A DNA stretch of 64,000 nt from Hydractinia symbiolongicarpus (GCF_029227915.1 NC_079883.1:6014001-6078000); one strand, 5' to 3'. Counted from the stretch's first letter, positions 49,840 to 63,775 are shown. A program made the numbers and translations. The notes: a model not told the origin generated them from the sequence alone.

Positions 49840-50220
49840 TATGATAAACATTTTAGAAATAAAAAAACCCGTTATAGCGGTTAATACTATGCTTTTTTAA
49901 ATATAATAAAATTTTAAAAAATAATAAAATAATATTATTTTTTCAAATTTTTTTTGCAATCTATCCACTCTCCCCAAAAACAAATTAGGAAGCTTTTAGA
50001 ATTAACGATATTTTTCCACTAGTTTATTGTGGTATATATCAAGTTGTTTTTGTGTATGCTCAATATTTTTTCAATTTTTTGTTTTGTTTGCCTGTGCCTA
50101 CACAGCGTGAGTTTAAAAAGCGGGAAGGGTTAAACCCTTCCCGTCCTAGAGCTCTTTGAGATTAGAACCTACTTTTGAATATATTATCTCAAAGGGTTCT
50201 TCGATTGAGAATTGGGTTTA

Positions 50221-50314
50221 ACCAACTTCGTTCACAGGACATAATGCCTTGTTGATGAAGTTGATAGCCACTCTGTTATAAGACTCAGGGGCCACAAGAT
50301 CCTGGGACGAGGTT
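50221..50314. repeat. Foldback element, reverse-orientation relative of 29697-29792
   Basis: It begins ACCAACTTCGTTCACAGGAC and ends GATCCTGGGACGAGGTTAGG. The middle (TTGATGAAGTTGATAGCCAC and CAGGGGCCA) matches the reverse complement of 29697-29792 at roughly 80%, so both are copies of one element rather than chance palindromes. Confidence 0.75.
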
Positions 50315-50460
50315 AGGGTTTATCATTTGAGAGAGTCTACAACACAATGGTTATTCTTTAATCTATTTAGTATACAAGGCTGGTGTTGCTTTTGTGGGGT
50401 TCGTAGTCTGAATGACTTGAATTTCTAGAGCATTACTTATATTTCTTAACTTACAAAGTG

Positions 50461-50520
50461 ACACAACCACGTCCCCATGATTTGGTAGGCTTTTTATATT
50501 TGTCCTGAGAAACGAGGTTG
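50461..50520. repeat. Short foldback element of the CAACCTCGT family
   Basis: It begins ACACAACCACGTCCCC and ends CCTGAGAAACGAGGTTG. Imperfect inverted ends about 60 bp apart. Confidence 0.5.
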
Positions 50521-50803
50521 AAAGAGAGACATGAAAAGGAAGAGAGAAAAGGCGAAAAAGTGCCAATCTAGTGTTTTATTCACGAAATAAGAGTGGCCTT
50601 ACTAAAGACGGGAGTATCGGAAAAGCGAGATTATTTTTTAATTATTAAGAACCGGGTTAGCATTGTATTTTTAACTAACCTCAGTAAGTGTTTACAGGTC
50701 TCAGAATTTTTGCGCGAAGAGCATAAAAACTAAAAAAGCAGTTGTTCGCGCGTAGTGGAAACAAGAAAACAGCTCTGAGAGTGATAAGTTGATATTAAAA
50801 CAC

Positions 50804-50880
50804 AGCCTCGTACCCAGGGCATCCTGTATCTTTTTTCCCGGGCTCAAAAAAGATACAAAGTGCCCTGGGGACGAGGTTGA
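50804..50880. repeat. Near-perfect foldback element
   Basis: Arms 50806-50836 (CCTCGTACCCAGGGCAT, then GTATCTTTTTT) and 50847-50877 (AAAAAAGATAC, then GCCCTGGGGACGAGG) pair over about 28 of 31 positions around a 10-base loop. This is the least degenerate copy and probably the youngest. Confidence 0.85.
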
Positions 50881-51054
50881 TAAAAATATTCTCTAAAAAT
50901 TCAACACAGGGTTCCGGGTCCGGTGTATTTCCGCACCTTCTTTCGTGTTCATGGTACACGAGTGTAAACATTGTGGTTACCCCCGACGCGATTTGTGAAT
51001 GGATTATTCATGTAACCTCAAATTTTCACTGCAAAAGAAACAAACGGCTGCAAA

Positions 51055-54000
51055 ATGTCAGACTGGGAATTTATATTTGACGGAGTATTTGGATTTCTTA
51101 CATCACCACTATGGGAGGTTCCAATAATGTCCTTTATCGAAACTCAGTCTATTGGTAAAGTACTTTTGTCCTCATCTTCTTCTTTGTTTTGTGCTCTCTT
51201 TTTCTCAAGTACCAATATGAAGTTTGTTGATAGCTAGCTAGCTAACCATTTTAGGAAATTAACACCAAAATCGGGGACTTTTAATTCTTTTCAGCATTTT
51301 TTGTTTCCAGATGTAAAGATTTCCACCATAAACGAATTTAAAAAATCTCAGAGTGTTAAGCGGAAGAAAAAAATGAACCCAGAATCAAGATTTCAATCAC
51401 TTTATTGTTTTCTCGAAAACAGCACATAATTGAGTTTTAATTGTAAAACCAAATGGTGAAGACACATATAAAATCCAAGTCGCTATGAGGAACATCAATT
51501 TTAGGTTTTTTTGTGTGTGTGGATTTTAAAATGTAACGTTTTTCTGTGGCAATTGGACTTTTAAAAACCATTTTCCTAAAAAATTAAAACATGCAATAAA
51601 CTCGGCTAAAAGATATTTTGATGCTTCTTTCATATGGTTGCAAATGTCCATTTTGAATTGTTCTTGTTCTTTATAAAGGCCACTTCAGAAGTGTAAATTG
51701 TTGTGAATACATTTGTTTTTATGCCCTATAAGATATTTTTAATACAAAACATTAATAGAATATCCTACGTACACAACCTAGGAAACAATAATAGAAGAGA
51801 CCAACGATCAGGGAGTTGAGAATATTTTTGTATCTAGACTTTCAGAACCTCAAAAACGTGTTGTGCAGTTGCCATTGATGTTTCTGCTATGTGCCTTTGG
51901 GTTTAGGGAAGAAAGGTAAAATTGATGTTTCTTGATAGCAAAACAATTATATGTTGTCCCTTTCCCTCATAATTTACACAAACAATTTAAGTTGGTTTGC
52001 TATATTTGAATTATGAAAGAAAAAACTCATGCCAGTTGCCAACGAAATATTATTATCTCCAAAACAGGGGACAATAAAAATGTCTGTTTCCCCAAAACTA
52101 GAGACAGTTATATCCTCCTGTCACAAATACTTATCAAACTCATTTCCAGGGAATGTATTTTATTGTTGTGTGTATTAGAGCTTTAAATTATTGTGGATTG
52201 TATTGTGTCCCTATAAAACACTCTGGTCTGTATTAAATGGTATTATGAATCATGGCCTAAACAAGTTTATTTATTATATTAAAGGTTTTCAAGTCACTTG
52301 AGTATAAGGTTATTAAAACATACCTTCCACTTTGAAACAAGTTTGTTTCATACAAAAGAGCTTAAAAAGTTGTCTAGGAATTTTTATATCCTTTTGAAAA
52401 ATTGTGATGAAAATATTTTATAATAATATGGCTTGGTTTTTAATTTGCAGTTGAAAGAAATTGTATATATATATGTATTTATTCTTGCCTTTAGTATTTG
52501 AGCCATCCGAGGAAAACAATGAATCATGGGTAGAAATTCATGGAAAGTATAAATCGCTGGTGGGATTTTTTTTAATAACTATAACTCTGTAATGTTCCTT
52601 TTTTGTTGCTTTTGTTTTTTCAATTTTTTTTTCATAAGAATTAAATCATAACAGTTTACTTTTAAATTACTTAATAATAGCCGTATTCGTCTGTTTGTGC
52701 GCAAGAAAAAAGCTGTGTTGCGAAAACACAAAATACAAACTATTTTAATATCATAAGGAGGAGATTTCATTTTATTTTCCCGCTATCAGCACATTTGGGC
52801 ATCTTAGATAAGATAACACAAAAAATAAATAATGTTATCTTAAATATAAATGAAGAAATTAGCCAAATGGAGTTAGCTGCAACCAAATTTTCAATTAATC
52901 ATTCTTATATTAAATCCAAAATTGCGTAGTGATATTTTAGCTGGGCGGGAAATGACGGGCGATAAACCGTTATTTAAAAAAGGATATTAAGCCTAAAATT
53001 TTTGTTAAAGAGTTTACCTGTATGAACTGCTCTCTTCTGTGTCTTTACTAATTTTTAAACTTTCACAGAAACTTATTCTGCAAAATGAACAATGTTGGCC
53101 AATTGTTTTTGGTATATGACTGGGTAACAAGGGTGGGAAACTGTTTTTATTGGTGATTTATCCATGGTCCACCTACTAGTCTGTTTATTAACAGCTGTAT
53201 TCTGTCTGTTATAGATGCCATTACATTTTGTTTTTATATTTTTATATTGTTTTTATGGTTTACATATCATTTTATTCAAGTGACGATTGTTAAAGCATGA
53301 AACTTTGTATTAAATCAAAAAAAAGCTTTGTTTCTTTCCTGTGTGTAATATCACTTTATTTATTGAGCACTTTGTGAAAAACAACAAAAGAAGAAGAATA
53401 TATGATATTATATATAGAGAGGGTTAGAAGTTCATAGAAAAGTACAGTTTGACAAGTTTTAATGTATTATCTCTTTGTCAGGCAAGTAAAACATTAAAGT
53501 TGGAGGTATAAATATTGCATGTTACACTTAAATGAAGACATAAATTATAAAATTACAATGCAGAAAAACATATGTATTAAAAACATATTTCACATAAAAC
53601 ATACTTACATTATTTGCAATATCTTAATTACCTTATCTTAATTAATTTATTCAAAAAAGCAGTTAAAATTTGAAAAGTTAATTGGAACAATAATTGGAAA
53701 AAGGAAGGAGAATGTATATGCATATGGTACAAATAAATGTATATGCATATGGTACAACACCCAACATCTCACTAAAGCAGAGATGCGGAAAACCCATAGT
53801 GCAATCCACACTAAGGATTTGACAACATATGGATTGTTACACTAAGTGCTTGCCCGTAACATACATGCTAAAGTAACAAAGTGTTTGTTAAGTCCTGATA
53901 GCAGAAAAGTTTCTATGCTGCTTTAAAATTACTAGCTTACAAATTAAAATATATGAGCAGACCACCCAAAATTAGCATACATAACCTAAAGTTGCCTGAA

Positions 54001-57000
54001 GGTACCTAAAACAAGAAAAAAAGAAAGGAAATAATTGCTTGTCAACTTTATTATGTAGCTGTTTTTCCATTACAGTTGCGACTAATTGAAATATATTTCT
54101 TTGCTCAAGCATTTCCCAATTGTGATAATATATGTCCCCATTTACCGTGTTTCTGACTTTCCTAATTTCTAACTAGTAAAGGGTTTAAAAATTGGATGGA
54201 ATTTTATATTTAGTATACACTGGTTATTTATGTTGTACAATAGTAACCAACAAAAACACTGTAAAAAAGGAGCACTTAATGATCAATGCAAAAAAAACAA
54301 CCTTTAAACAATAAAATTTAAGCTTTGGTAATGCAACAAAAATATTGATATTATATTTTACAAATAGGGTTAAACAACTAACAAGACTATGAAAAGATTA
54401 ATAGAAATACAATAATAAGGAACATGCAACTGTTTCTGCATTTAATTTTTTCACTTAAATTGGAATTGGAAAATTAAATTAAATTGGAAAACCAGTCAGT
54501 TTGAGCACACAATCCAATCTTATAAATCTTAGCCAAAATATGGTCATGAAAATCTCTCGATGCAAGAAAAAGAACATGTAAAGTAAACAATTATTAATAC
54601 ACTATATTAAATATTTTAAACTCTATGTTATATTAGAAATAAATGAGCAGCAAAAACTTTTGTACATTCCATGCATTCTTGTATTGGGCTCTATGGCCTA
54701 AATTTTAAGAATTTGTATGGTGAAAAGGTACATATTGTAAAATAATCAAATAGCTTATTAAACGAGAAAAGGTAATTTCTAAATTTATAATTGCAAAGGT
54801 CACACCATTTCAACAGCACTGTATAAGAATTACTCAAGCACTATTTTAATAGATTTATGGGTACATACCATTTGCGTACGTTAGCACAAGAAGAAAACAA
54901 ACAACAGATCACCAGATCGAAAAAATCCAGTTAAAAAAACTTAAGTCAATTTCAGTGTTAAATAATCTATAAATAAGGAATTTAAGCTATATGGTCCTGC
55001 TTCTACAAAAATTTTCGCGGTCGGATTGTCACGTGGTACAATTTTCTCACCTAAAAAAAACTCACCTAAAACTACACAATATGAAAAGTTTGAAGTTAGA
55101 AAACAAAGGATCTGTGAAAAATTCAGCCCCTTTTTTTATGAAAAGGTGACTGAGTGAACGATGTGTTTTTACCTCAAATCATATTGGCTACCCTAAAAAA
55201 AACGGACCTGTAATTGGTTTAAAAGTATCAGGTGACATTTCCCGCCCTGGAGAATGCCTGAGCAAGCACAAAAAGGAAGATGTAAACCAAAACTTGCTTA
55301 TAGCTATATATGTATACAATTTATAAATATTATATACACATGTAAATATGGTTCCATTACTTCTAAATTTAGCTAAAGTCAGCAGGATTCTCCAGTGTTA
55401 TTTCAACTTCACATCATATTTCCAAATTTATCATATATAAGACTAAGTTCTGCGCCGTAGCTATATACACAATTTTGGAAATGGGCGATATTGGTTCTTT
55501 TTCACTTATTTAAGCGATTTTATGTAGGTGATTCAAGCCACTTACCCTTTAAAAGTGGTGGAAAACAAATGATTTGCCAAAATAGGATTCCATGATTTGG
55601 AATTTGTTAGCATAATTAGGCATTCGTCATCCAAATTAGGCTAGATTTTTCTGCTAATTAGGTGTAGTATAGTTGGTGTTGTATAGTTCACAAATACTAG
55701 CTAGCTAGGCTAGCAAACAACTAATCAAAAAATACAAAAACATTTCACCCGTTTAACAAAATATATGTGGGCAATATTTATTTGCTAACTAGAGCTCTAC
55801 AGAAAAAATATAAATAAAGCATGTTCTCACCTTACCTCACCAGTCTAGTCTTTTTCAACTTTCTATAAGTTTTTTGTGGATTTTGGAACAAAACCTGGCC
55901 TCGAAGTAAACGATACTTAGCCAGTCAATGTAAATAAAAAAGTTTTGGGAAGTTAATTCAGGGAAAAAAAAGAATATGCTAAGAACTTCACGTATAAACG
56001 CATAAGAACTGGCTCTGCTTGAAAGATTCACCATTGTGTATAAACGCATAAGAGCTGGCTCTGCTTAAAAGATTCACCAATGTGTTCATAAATTTTCCAA
56101 AGACAAAGAAAGGCTAAACCAAACGCACATTCCTGCGGATTGTGTGAACAATAAAGTTTTTGAATAATTAGAAAAAAACCTCATTTTTACAGACTGTGTG
56201 TGATAATTATTATGATTTTTACACAAAACCTATTTTTAAAAATAGAAAAATGTTTTTATCATGTTTTATTTGTTAAAATGGGTGAACTGAATGATTTTAA
56301 CTTTTAAATAAGCTTCAAGATATACATCACACCTGGTTAAAGAGAATCTTCTATGGCATGTATAAATGTAGGTGAGTATATGTCATATATAAACGTGTGT
56401 CATATCACGCACCATTTGCAGCTAAGCCAGTCCTCAATGTATGAATTAATAATTCCAGCAATGCACGCTGAAAAACAAAACTTAACTGGGTTATTTTTTT
56501 TTATTTTTCAACATTATAATTTGAATAGGATTGAATAGGGTTAGGCAGAAAACATGTACTGGGTTACATTAAAATCGTTTTTAATATATGTGTCGTTGGA
56601 AAAGTCACTCATTTCTTATGCTTGGTGTATTAACCTTGTAACGCTTCTACCTTTAAATCCAGCCTCTGTTGTCCAAGATAAAACTATGAGAAGTTAAATA
56701 TAACCAGCACATGTGAATGATTGCCTGCTTTGGCTCTAAGAACTGCTATTGAATAAAAGCTTCTCTAAGTGAAAGTAATAAAAACAATAAAAATCAAGAC
56801 AACACTTCTATTCCAGATTCTTTAAACAGTATCTTTTTGTGTAGTAGTAATCGCTACCTTTACTGCCCTTGAGGTCTCGTGGTGCTTCCTATTCCATAAA
56901 TTTCAGCCCAATCTTTCATTTACACTATTGCAAAATAGTCTAAATGCAGTGTAGCCATAAATAAGTTCACAAATATTTGCCAAAAAGAGATTTTATCTGT

Positions 57001-60000
57001 TTACAGAGATTTATATTTAAGATTAATTTAATCGAGCTATGCCAATTTTTGGCAAGATTTGACAATCAAGAAAGTTTATGATGGAGTGATAGACAAAATA
57101 AAACTGGTTTATATGAAATTTAAAATGTGGTTTCGCTCATATTAGGTTTTTTCAACTTCATTTTTTAGGCTAACACATTTAAGTAAATATTGATATTGAT
57201 CATTAAAAAATGGTTCCATTCGAATAATTTTGTCAGTGTAATGGTTCTAGTATCTATCAATACCTGTATGTGGGATTTTGGTCCGAGATGGACTTCAAAA
57301 ATGCTCGATATTCTTTTCTTAAATTGCAAATTCCAGTGCTTTGATTTTTTGAAGTTTTGTTCTAATGTACAAATATAAAATTTGTCAAGCTCAAGCATAC
57401 ACATTATTTTTACCAGTAATACTTCAAGGGACCGAAAAGAACGATTGATTGAAAGTCATTTATGATTTTATTGCACTCTGCTAATGTCTTGTGTAGTTTA
57501 ATGTAGAGTATAATTGTTCATTATCTTTCAGTCTGTTTTCACACGCTACTAACAAAGTATCAAATAAAATTAAATAATGTTTTTTTATACTTCTTGTAGG
57601 TGGAGTCTTTGTTATCAAGTTATTTGAATGATGTTGGAATTACAGAGCAACAGTTCACCAAGGCTTGTGGCTCACCATCTGCACAAGACAATCCAGCAAT
57701 GCAGGTAGAATTTTTTAACACTGTTACATGCTTTTTAAATGGTAAATAAATTAAAGCATATAATAATTTTTATAACAAAAGAAATTGGTTCATACAAGTT
57801 AAAATAAAGTTCATTTTGCTTACTGGGATATATGTCACGTCTCGAAGTATAGCTTAACCTGTATGTGGAGATTACAGATGGTAAAAAACATAATGTAAAA
57901 AATGTAAAATGTTTTGTCTATGGACCAGTTCATCAAACAGGTTCATGCAAATAGATCCTAAAAACTTTTGAAAACAAGCAATTTTGTCAATCAGTAAAAT
58001 GAAACCTACATTTTGTGCTAGTTACTTTTTTTCTAACTAACTCTTATGTGTTTTTCTTCGTATCCACCTGACCTGTTGTTTTTTAATATAGGCAATATAT
58101 GAGCAACTTTATGCTGCAGAAAGTTATGAAACTTTTAAAAGAATGATGATACAACGAAATGTTGAATTGCAATTACAAGCTTTAGAGTTGATCAAGAAAA
58201 GACAAGGTGAGAACACTAAAGGAAAATACTAAGCAAAAATTTATTAAAAGCTATAAGAAAAGAAAGGTGATAAAAACAAACACAGTGGGAAAATACTAAT
58301 CAAAAAATTATGAATTATTATGAATTTATTTTGGTTGAATTTTTCTGTGTTGTCATCCCTGTAAGTAATCACATAAAATATAGAACTGTAGCGTACTTTA
58401 TTGATATATCGAATCATCTGCTTTCAACAACGAAGGGAATGTTTTTGAGAGAAGAAGGGTTTAAGACTGTTTTCTCTCTCTGATATCGGTTTCGTTGATT
58501 GTACAGCTAAAATGAAATTTAATAACTTTTAAACATTTTTTTAAGAAGGTATTGTAAAGTGTATTTTAAGTGACTAAAATTTTAAAGTTTCTCATCAGTA
58601 GCCTAAAAAAGGTTGTGTTTATTAAACCAATTTTGGTTAATGTCATTATAACTTTATTTGGCACTCCACCTTAGGGATTGCAAAGAAAAAATCCAAAAAT
58701 GCTACCAAGCCTCATCAGCCTATATCACAAAGTGAGGAGGAGATCCTAGCTGAAGTGATGCGTAGATCAGAAGAAGAATACAAAGAGGCTCAAAAGAAAA
58801 ACAAGGCTGAAGATGATGTGTACAACAAATCAATGGAAGAAATGATATCACAATCTCACGATGTTAATGAAAGGTGGTTCAAACTATATTCTTTTATTTA
58901 CTTGATTCTGAATCTTTACTTTGTACTGGTTTGATGAGAAACCTGCCTATAAGTCTGATGTGTGTTTGATTTTTGTGCAGTACATACGTCTTGTGTAAAA
59001 GAACGTTTTAGTACACTTGCCAATCGTGTTCAAATTGATCAATTTGATGTGGTTTTTTTTATTTAATATGGCGTTTAAAAGTGTCTCAATAGGAAATATT
59101 TATTCTTGACCAATATCATACTGCCCATTCGCTCGATTAAAGCCAAGAGGATGATTTTATTTGTGCTGCACTTTATATAAAATTCTGTGCGTCAAATACA
59201 GCTTATCTAAAGTATGACTTAGTTCTTTTTTTGAAGAAATTTCAAAATCAAACGTTACTTTTTGTGTCTCTTTGACTTAGATTAGAGCAAGAGGTGTTGG
59301 AGAAACAAGAAGAAACCAAACAAAGTGTCAGTCAATCTATTAATGGATTGGAGGAACCTCCAGTTCCAGTGATGGCATCCCAGGTAGGGTTAGCAACATC
59401 GTTATTTTATACCTAACGGAATCAAAATTTTAACCTTACCTAACAATTACATCCTTTGAAAGCGTACTAAAAACCATCCTTCTGCTTATTTTTTCTATCC
59501 TATCCTAATTTGATTGCTAATTTTTAAAACACATCTTTTGGTGATTCAATGTAATCCAATATCTTTATTTCTGTACGAAAAACTTGCCCTGTCTAAGAAT
59601 TGTACGAAAAACTTGCCCTGTCTAATTAAAATTTTGAAGTGTTCGTAAAATACTTAACATTCAATTTAACAGTCAATTTTATGAACGTATTATTACGTTG
59701 AACTTTAAAGTCTAAAACACCTTACGCATATTTTTCACGTTCTTATACTGTTCCTAGCTTGGTGACCATTTGCAGGACTACGAGCCTGCTCCAACAAACT
59801 CCCAGGCCGTAAAAAAGCGCGAACCACCAAAGGCTAAGCAAGCTGAAAAACCGAAGCTTGCACCATTAAAAAACGAACCTTCTAAATCAGTGACAAAAGA
59901 AGGAAGCAAAGATATGCCCAAAAAGCTTTATCCCGATTTGAAAGAGAAAGCAAGCACGGATGCAGCGGCAAACTGGATTTCAGATGCGAAGCGAGAAAAT

Positions 60001-61201
60001 GCGTCCAGTTCTCCACCGAAACCAATGGTAAGTTTCCTTGTTTGTTTTCGATTTGAACTACACTTTTTTGTTATTAATCAACCCAGTTTCTAAGGATCTA
60101 GGCCTCAAAATGTATTAAAAGTTAAGCAACTTGTGCAGCAACCCTCAGGCTTGCCATCCGTCCCCTGAGCACTTCTCCTCCCTTCGCGCCATAGCGGACT
60201 TTAATAAAAATTTAGTTTGTGTTAGCTCAAATAAAACAATCAAAGTTATAAGAGTCTATTGATAAGAATCATGAAAAAAGTTTAAATTCTTTTCAACAAG
60301 TTAAGCAACTTGAGGACCAAAAACGCCCTTTACCCTCAGCAACCCAAGCTTTATCCCCTAAAATCGGGTTGTTTATGTGAAGGAAATGCATAATCGCACA
60401 AAACGAATGAACTGCAGTGCTAAGAAATTTAAATTGTCTTTAGAAAAGTTTTATGTGTGCAAATTTTTTTCTGACATCGCTGTTATTGCTTTTATGGACA
60501 TGTTTTATTTTTTTTCTTTATTATATTGTTCATCAATGTTGATTTGCTGTACGTTTTATGCTGTATCATCATTTATTATCATCTTTTAAAAACAAATCGT
60601 GTCAATATAAGTAGTTTTAAAGAATATTTTAGGTGTCTTAAACACCTAAACACGTAAAGTTTTTGTCACCGTGAATAACGTCTTTTGTGTGTTTGTGGTT
60701 CTAACGCGGCGTAGTTACATACTGTGCGCAACGTAACTAATGAACCATAAAAGCCTTCTAATTCACGTCAGCATACGGTGATTGTCGAAACAAATGCCGA
60801 CGTGTAAACAAAGCGTGTCGCAAGTCGGATTTTTGCTGACGTGAACATAATCGAATTAGCTGTTGTAAGTTGGTTGTATAAAAAGTTAGATAAATAAGAT
60901 GTGGTAGCCGAGAATTTCGTCATTGCTCTAGGCACAAGCAACAGAAGAAGATTTGAAGAAACGAGCAGAGTACTTGAAACAGCAACGAGACAAACTGCTT
61001 GCTATGAAAAAACAGGAGCGCGAAAAACAACTTTCCGAATACACAAAATCGCAACCCAAGCGACCATCATCGGCAAGAGTAGCCAAACAAGCGGTGACAG
61101 GAGAAATAGCGGCGCCTGCTCCGTCGGCTGAAGATCAAAAGCGCATGGCGATGAGAAAAGCACTTGCTGAAAAGTTGAAGAAAGAAGTGGTGTATAAATA
61201 A
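51055..61201 (+). CDS. CFAP36: Cilia- and flagella-associated protein 36, eight exons
   Basis: CFAP36 (CCDC104/BARTL1) is a ciliary protein with an N-terminal BART-like domain that in vertebrates binds the GTPase ARL3. Exons: 51055-51154, 52495-52559, 57600-57704, 58092-58206, 58675-58873, 59281-59383, 59758-60027, 60932-61201; 408 residues (human about 340). The BART-like part spans residues 1 to about 125: FGFLTSPLWEVPIMSFIE, then WVEIHGKYKSLVESLLSSYL. It is followed by charged coiled-coil regions (SEEEILAEVMRRSEEEY) and the conserved C-terminal helix RAEYLKQQRDKLLAMKKQER. The extra length relative to human lies mainly in the Pro/Lys-rich exon 59758-60027. The donor after exon 2 (GTGGGA) and after exon 5 (GTGGTT) are weak but keep the frame. 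Intron 2 is 5 kb. Confidence 0.95.
52560..57599. other. CFAP36 intron 2 (5 kb), no gene recognised
   Basis: AT-rich. It contains two local duplications: a 25-bp unit (ATGTATATGCATATGGTACAA) twice at about 53711-53757, and a 46-bp unit twice at 55993-56084. No exon or transposon coding sequence was supported. Confidence 0.5.
55993..56084. repeat. 46-bp tandem duplication in CFAP36 intron 2
   Basis: Two copies of TATAAACGCATAAGA(A/G)CTGG.., starting at 55993 and 56039, differ at about four positions. Confidence 0.8.
59572..59629. repeat. 29-bp tandem duplication in CFAP36 intron 6
   Basis: TGTACGAAAAACTTGCCCTG occurs at 59572 and again at 59601, with nearly identical following bases. Confidence 0.8.
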
Positions 61202-63080
61202 AGAGAAGTTAGCAGACATATGACGTCGAGTAAACGAAACATTCGCTTGCTTGTGAATAATATACAATCTAAAAAAGTGACAAAAAATTAGGAAAAATAT
61301 AAATATAGAAATTTATTGTAGGATATGGCACACCTAGTTTGCTCAGTGTACACATTGCACCAATATTTTAAAGGGAAATTTTAGTTAGTTTAATTTACTT
61401 CAGTAACAACTCTAAATCTACCATTTTAACCCCTCGACTTACTTTTTAAAAATTTACGGACCAACACTCTAACACAAATTCCTTCCGCCCGCCCGCCAGC
61501 CATCGTGCGAAAAAGTGAGGCTAATAAAAGCATAGCGTTAAATTATTCATTAACTACATCTATGTGTCACTTTATTAGAATCACCAAACTTGAAAAATCT
61601 TAGAAGTTTGTAATTATAAAAAACAGTAAAATAATTTATTTTTCAATCTGTAAATTTTCGTCATTGGGTGATGACATGATGACCATTTGTTCCCTTATGT
61701 TTTTTGTGTAAATAGGATTCCATGTTTTACTTCTATGGTTCATGTGTCATTTTTTGACTTGTATTCCACTCGAAGTGGCCATCCTGGGTTTGTTTAGAAA
61801 ATCAACAGGGTTCCACAATTCTTTAAAACACCTCCAATCTCGTCTAAAATTAGACATTATAACAATTTTCTTCTCAAATATCTAAAAATTTATTCTTTAC
61901 ACAGGTCATTACATTAAAACCTCCTCACATGTTCTCAATTTCTGTGAAAAAAAATATGGAAATGTTCTCAAATGTTCTTAATTTTGTTTTTGTAAAAATA
62001 CCGTCATCTTCTCTAAAAAAGGCTAAAAATTCTCGTCAAAACTCCTCAAATTTCAAATTTGAATCTATAAAAGGTGGAAACTCTGAGCCTTCTATAAAAC
62101 CACCACCCATGGAAGTTCACCATACCAATGTAAAGTTTAAGACGAAAATAAAACGAAAAATTAGTATATCAGCATAGCGTGACAAAAACGTGTGTTTTTA
62201 TTTATTTCATAATTTTTATCTTAATTTCAGAATGTTTGTTATATTAGACGAGGTAAAATTACTGTGTTTTATTTGGATATAAATTTTTGTCGCTTTAGTA
62301 ATTTTTTATGTATTTTCAGTGAGTAAAATATTTAAAAAAATATTTAGTCCGGTTGCTAAGATACGAATGTGAATAGATTAAAGAAAGCTGTGATGACTGA
62401 ATCGAGTCTTGGTGAATGAATTTGTCTTACCTTACTTTTGCCAATTATTTTAACCTATTAAATTATTTTAAAAATAGTCGAAGTTTTTACTTTTTGCTTG
62501 AATGTTGTGTAAATAGAAGATTTTTATGAATTTCATTGTACATTCATTTTATTCAATAAAAACAGAAATAATATATATATAAAAAATTATATATGTATAT
62601 TCTGAACTGGAATCGCCTATTAAATTTGTAATTTCCAGACTTTACTCTTATTCGTAAAGCGGGGGAATTTTTGCTTATTTAATTAACTACAAAAAAATAA
62701 AAATAAATAGAGAATTTGTATGTTTATTTAAATTTATTTTGCTATCATGGACGCTGTTTGAAAAGTTCAAACATTTTAGGTTACTCTGTCTGAAGGGAAG
62801 TTATGGAGTTGTCAACTTCACCTCCATGTTGTCAAGTTTCAGCATATTCAAAATATGCTTGAATATCTGTACAGTTTTAAATTACAATAATGCTTCGGTA
62901 AACTTGCGTGTGACAGTACAATGTATTATTTTCTTTGCTAATGAGATTATAAGATACCACACCTCGTTCCCAGTAAAAATTGAGGAGAAATAGTACAAAA
63001 ATATATTCTTCTTCTTAGACTAAAAACTGAAGCCTAAAAAATATCAGCTGAAAACAAATTATCTTTTAAAATATCAAATA

Positions 63081-63214
63081 ACTAGTCGTTAGCCCGTCGA
63101 AAATCCATGGGTTCGCCCGTCCTTTTTATACCGCAATGCGTGCTTCTCGCTACTACGCAGCTAAGCTACCATTTAGCGTGACAGACAGACGTATACGGGC
63201 ATTATAATATAGAT
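63081..63214 (+). repeat. Interspersed repeat (ACTAGTCGTTAGCCCGT family)
   Basis: Same orientation and layout as 42634-42780, with a shorter ACAG tail (ACAGACAGACGTATACGGGC) and ending ATTATAATATAGAT. The hairpin here carries mismatches (CCCGTCGA...TCCATGGG). Confidence 0.75.
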
Positions 63215-63670
63215 AAAATATATCCTTAAAGGTCTTTATTGTTAGTGTTTCTTGCCTCAATGCCTTGATCACTTGTTCACCAAACATGGCTTAGCAACCG
63301 TTTAGCGAACAGATGTCCTTAGATTTCAGTTTATATTAGATTTTGGGTATGATAAATTGCGTTATCAGCCAACGTGTTGAAAACTGCTCTTTTCGAATAA
63401 CTCTTTTATATCCTTACCTCGCTTATACAAACTAGTCCCATTCCTTTAAACCCGCAAAGAAACTCGATTTCCCCTTTCTGACAAACAGTTGAAATTCCGC
63501 TTACCCTTTCTCTAACAAATCATGAAGATTTAAAGACCCGTTCAATCATCAGGAAGAAAGTTTTTCCTCTAAGTGGGAGTACACAACGTACTTCTACGCA
63601 GATGTTGCTGCTTGTTGTTCGCATGGTTGTTTTAAGCCGAATTTCCAAAGGCGCATAAAAAATTAGCCAG

Positions 63671-63775
63671 GAGACCCAGCGTAATATTTCTTACCACCGG
63701 GAAATCGGAGTAGTTAAGGTGGGAAAAATTACGCTGGGTTTCAAACGATTTTTCTGCGGCCAAAATCTGGCCGCA
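63671..63775. repeat. Two adjacent hairpins, one MITE-like
   Basis: GAGACCCAGCGTAATATTTC..ACC at 63671-63697 pairs with GGTGGGAAAAATTACGCTGG.. at 63718-63742 around a 20-base loop. Directly after it, TGCGGCCA-AAATC-TGGCCGCA (63755-63775) is a perfect 8-bp-stem hairpin. Confidence 0.75.

Larger units (their letters stand above)
49031..51054. other. Intergenic region between divergent GNMT and CFAP36 with a cluster of foldback repeats
   Basis: About 2 kb between two head-to-head genes, so both promoters should lie here. Four foldback copies (49783-49839, 50221-50314, 50461-50520, 50804-50880) fill much of its right half, and a single GGTCCGGGAACGAGGTTGAT end lies near 49632-49651. Confidence 0.6.
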
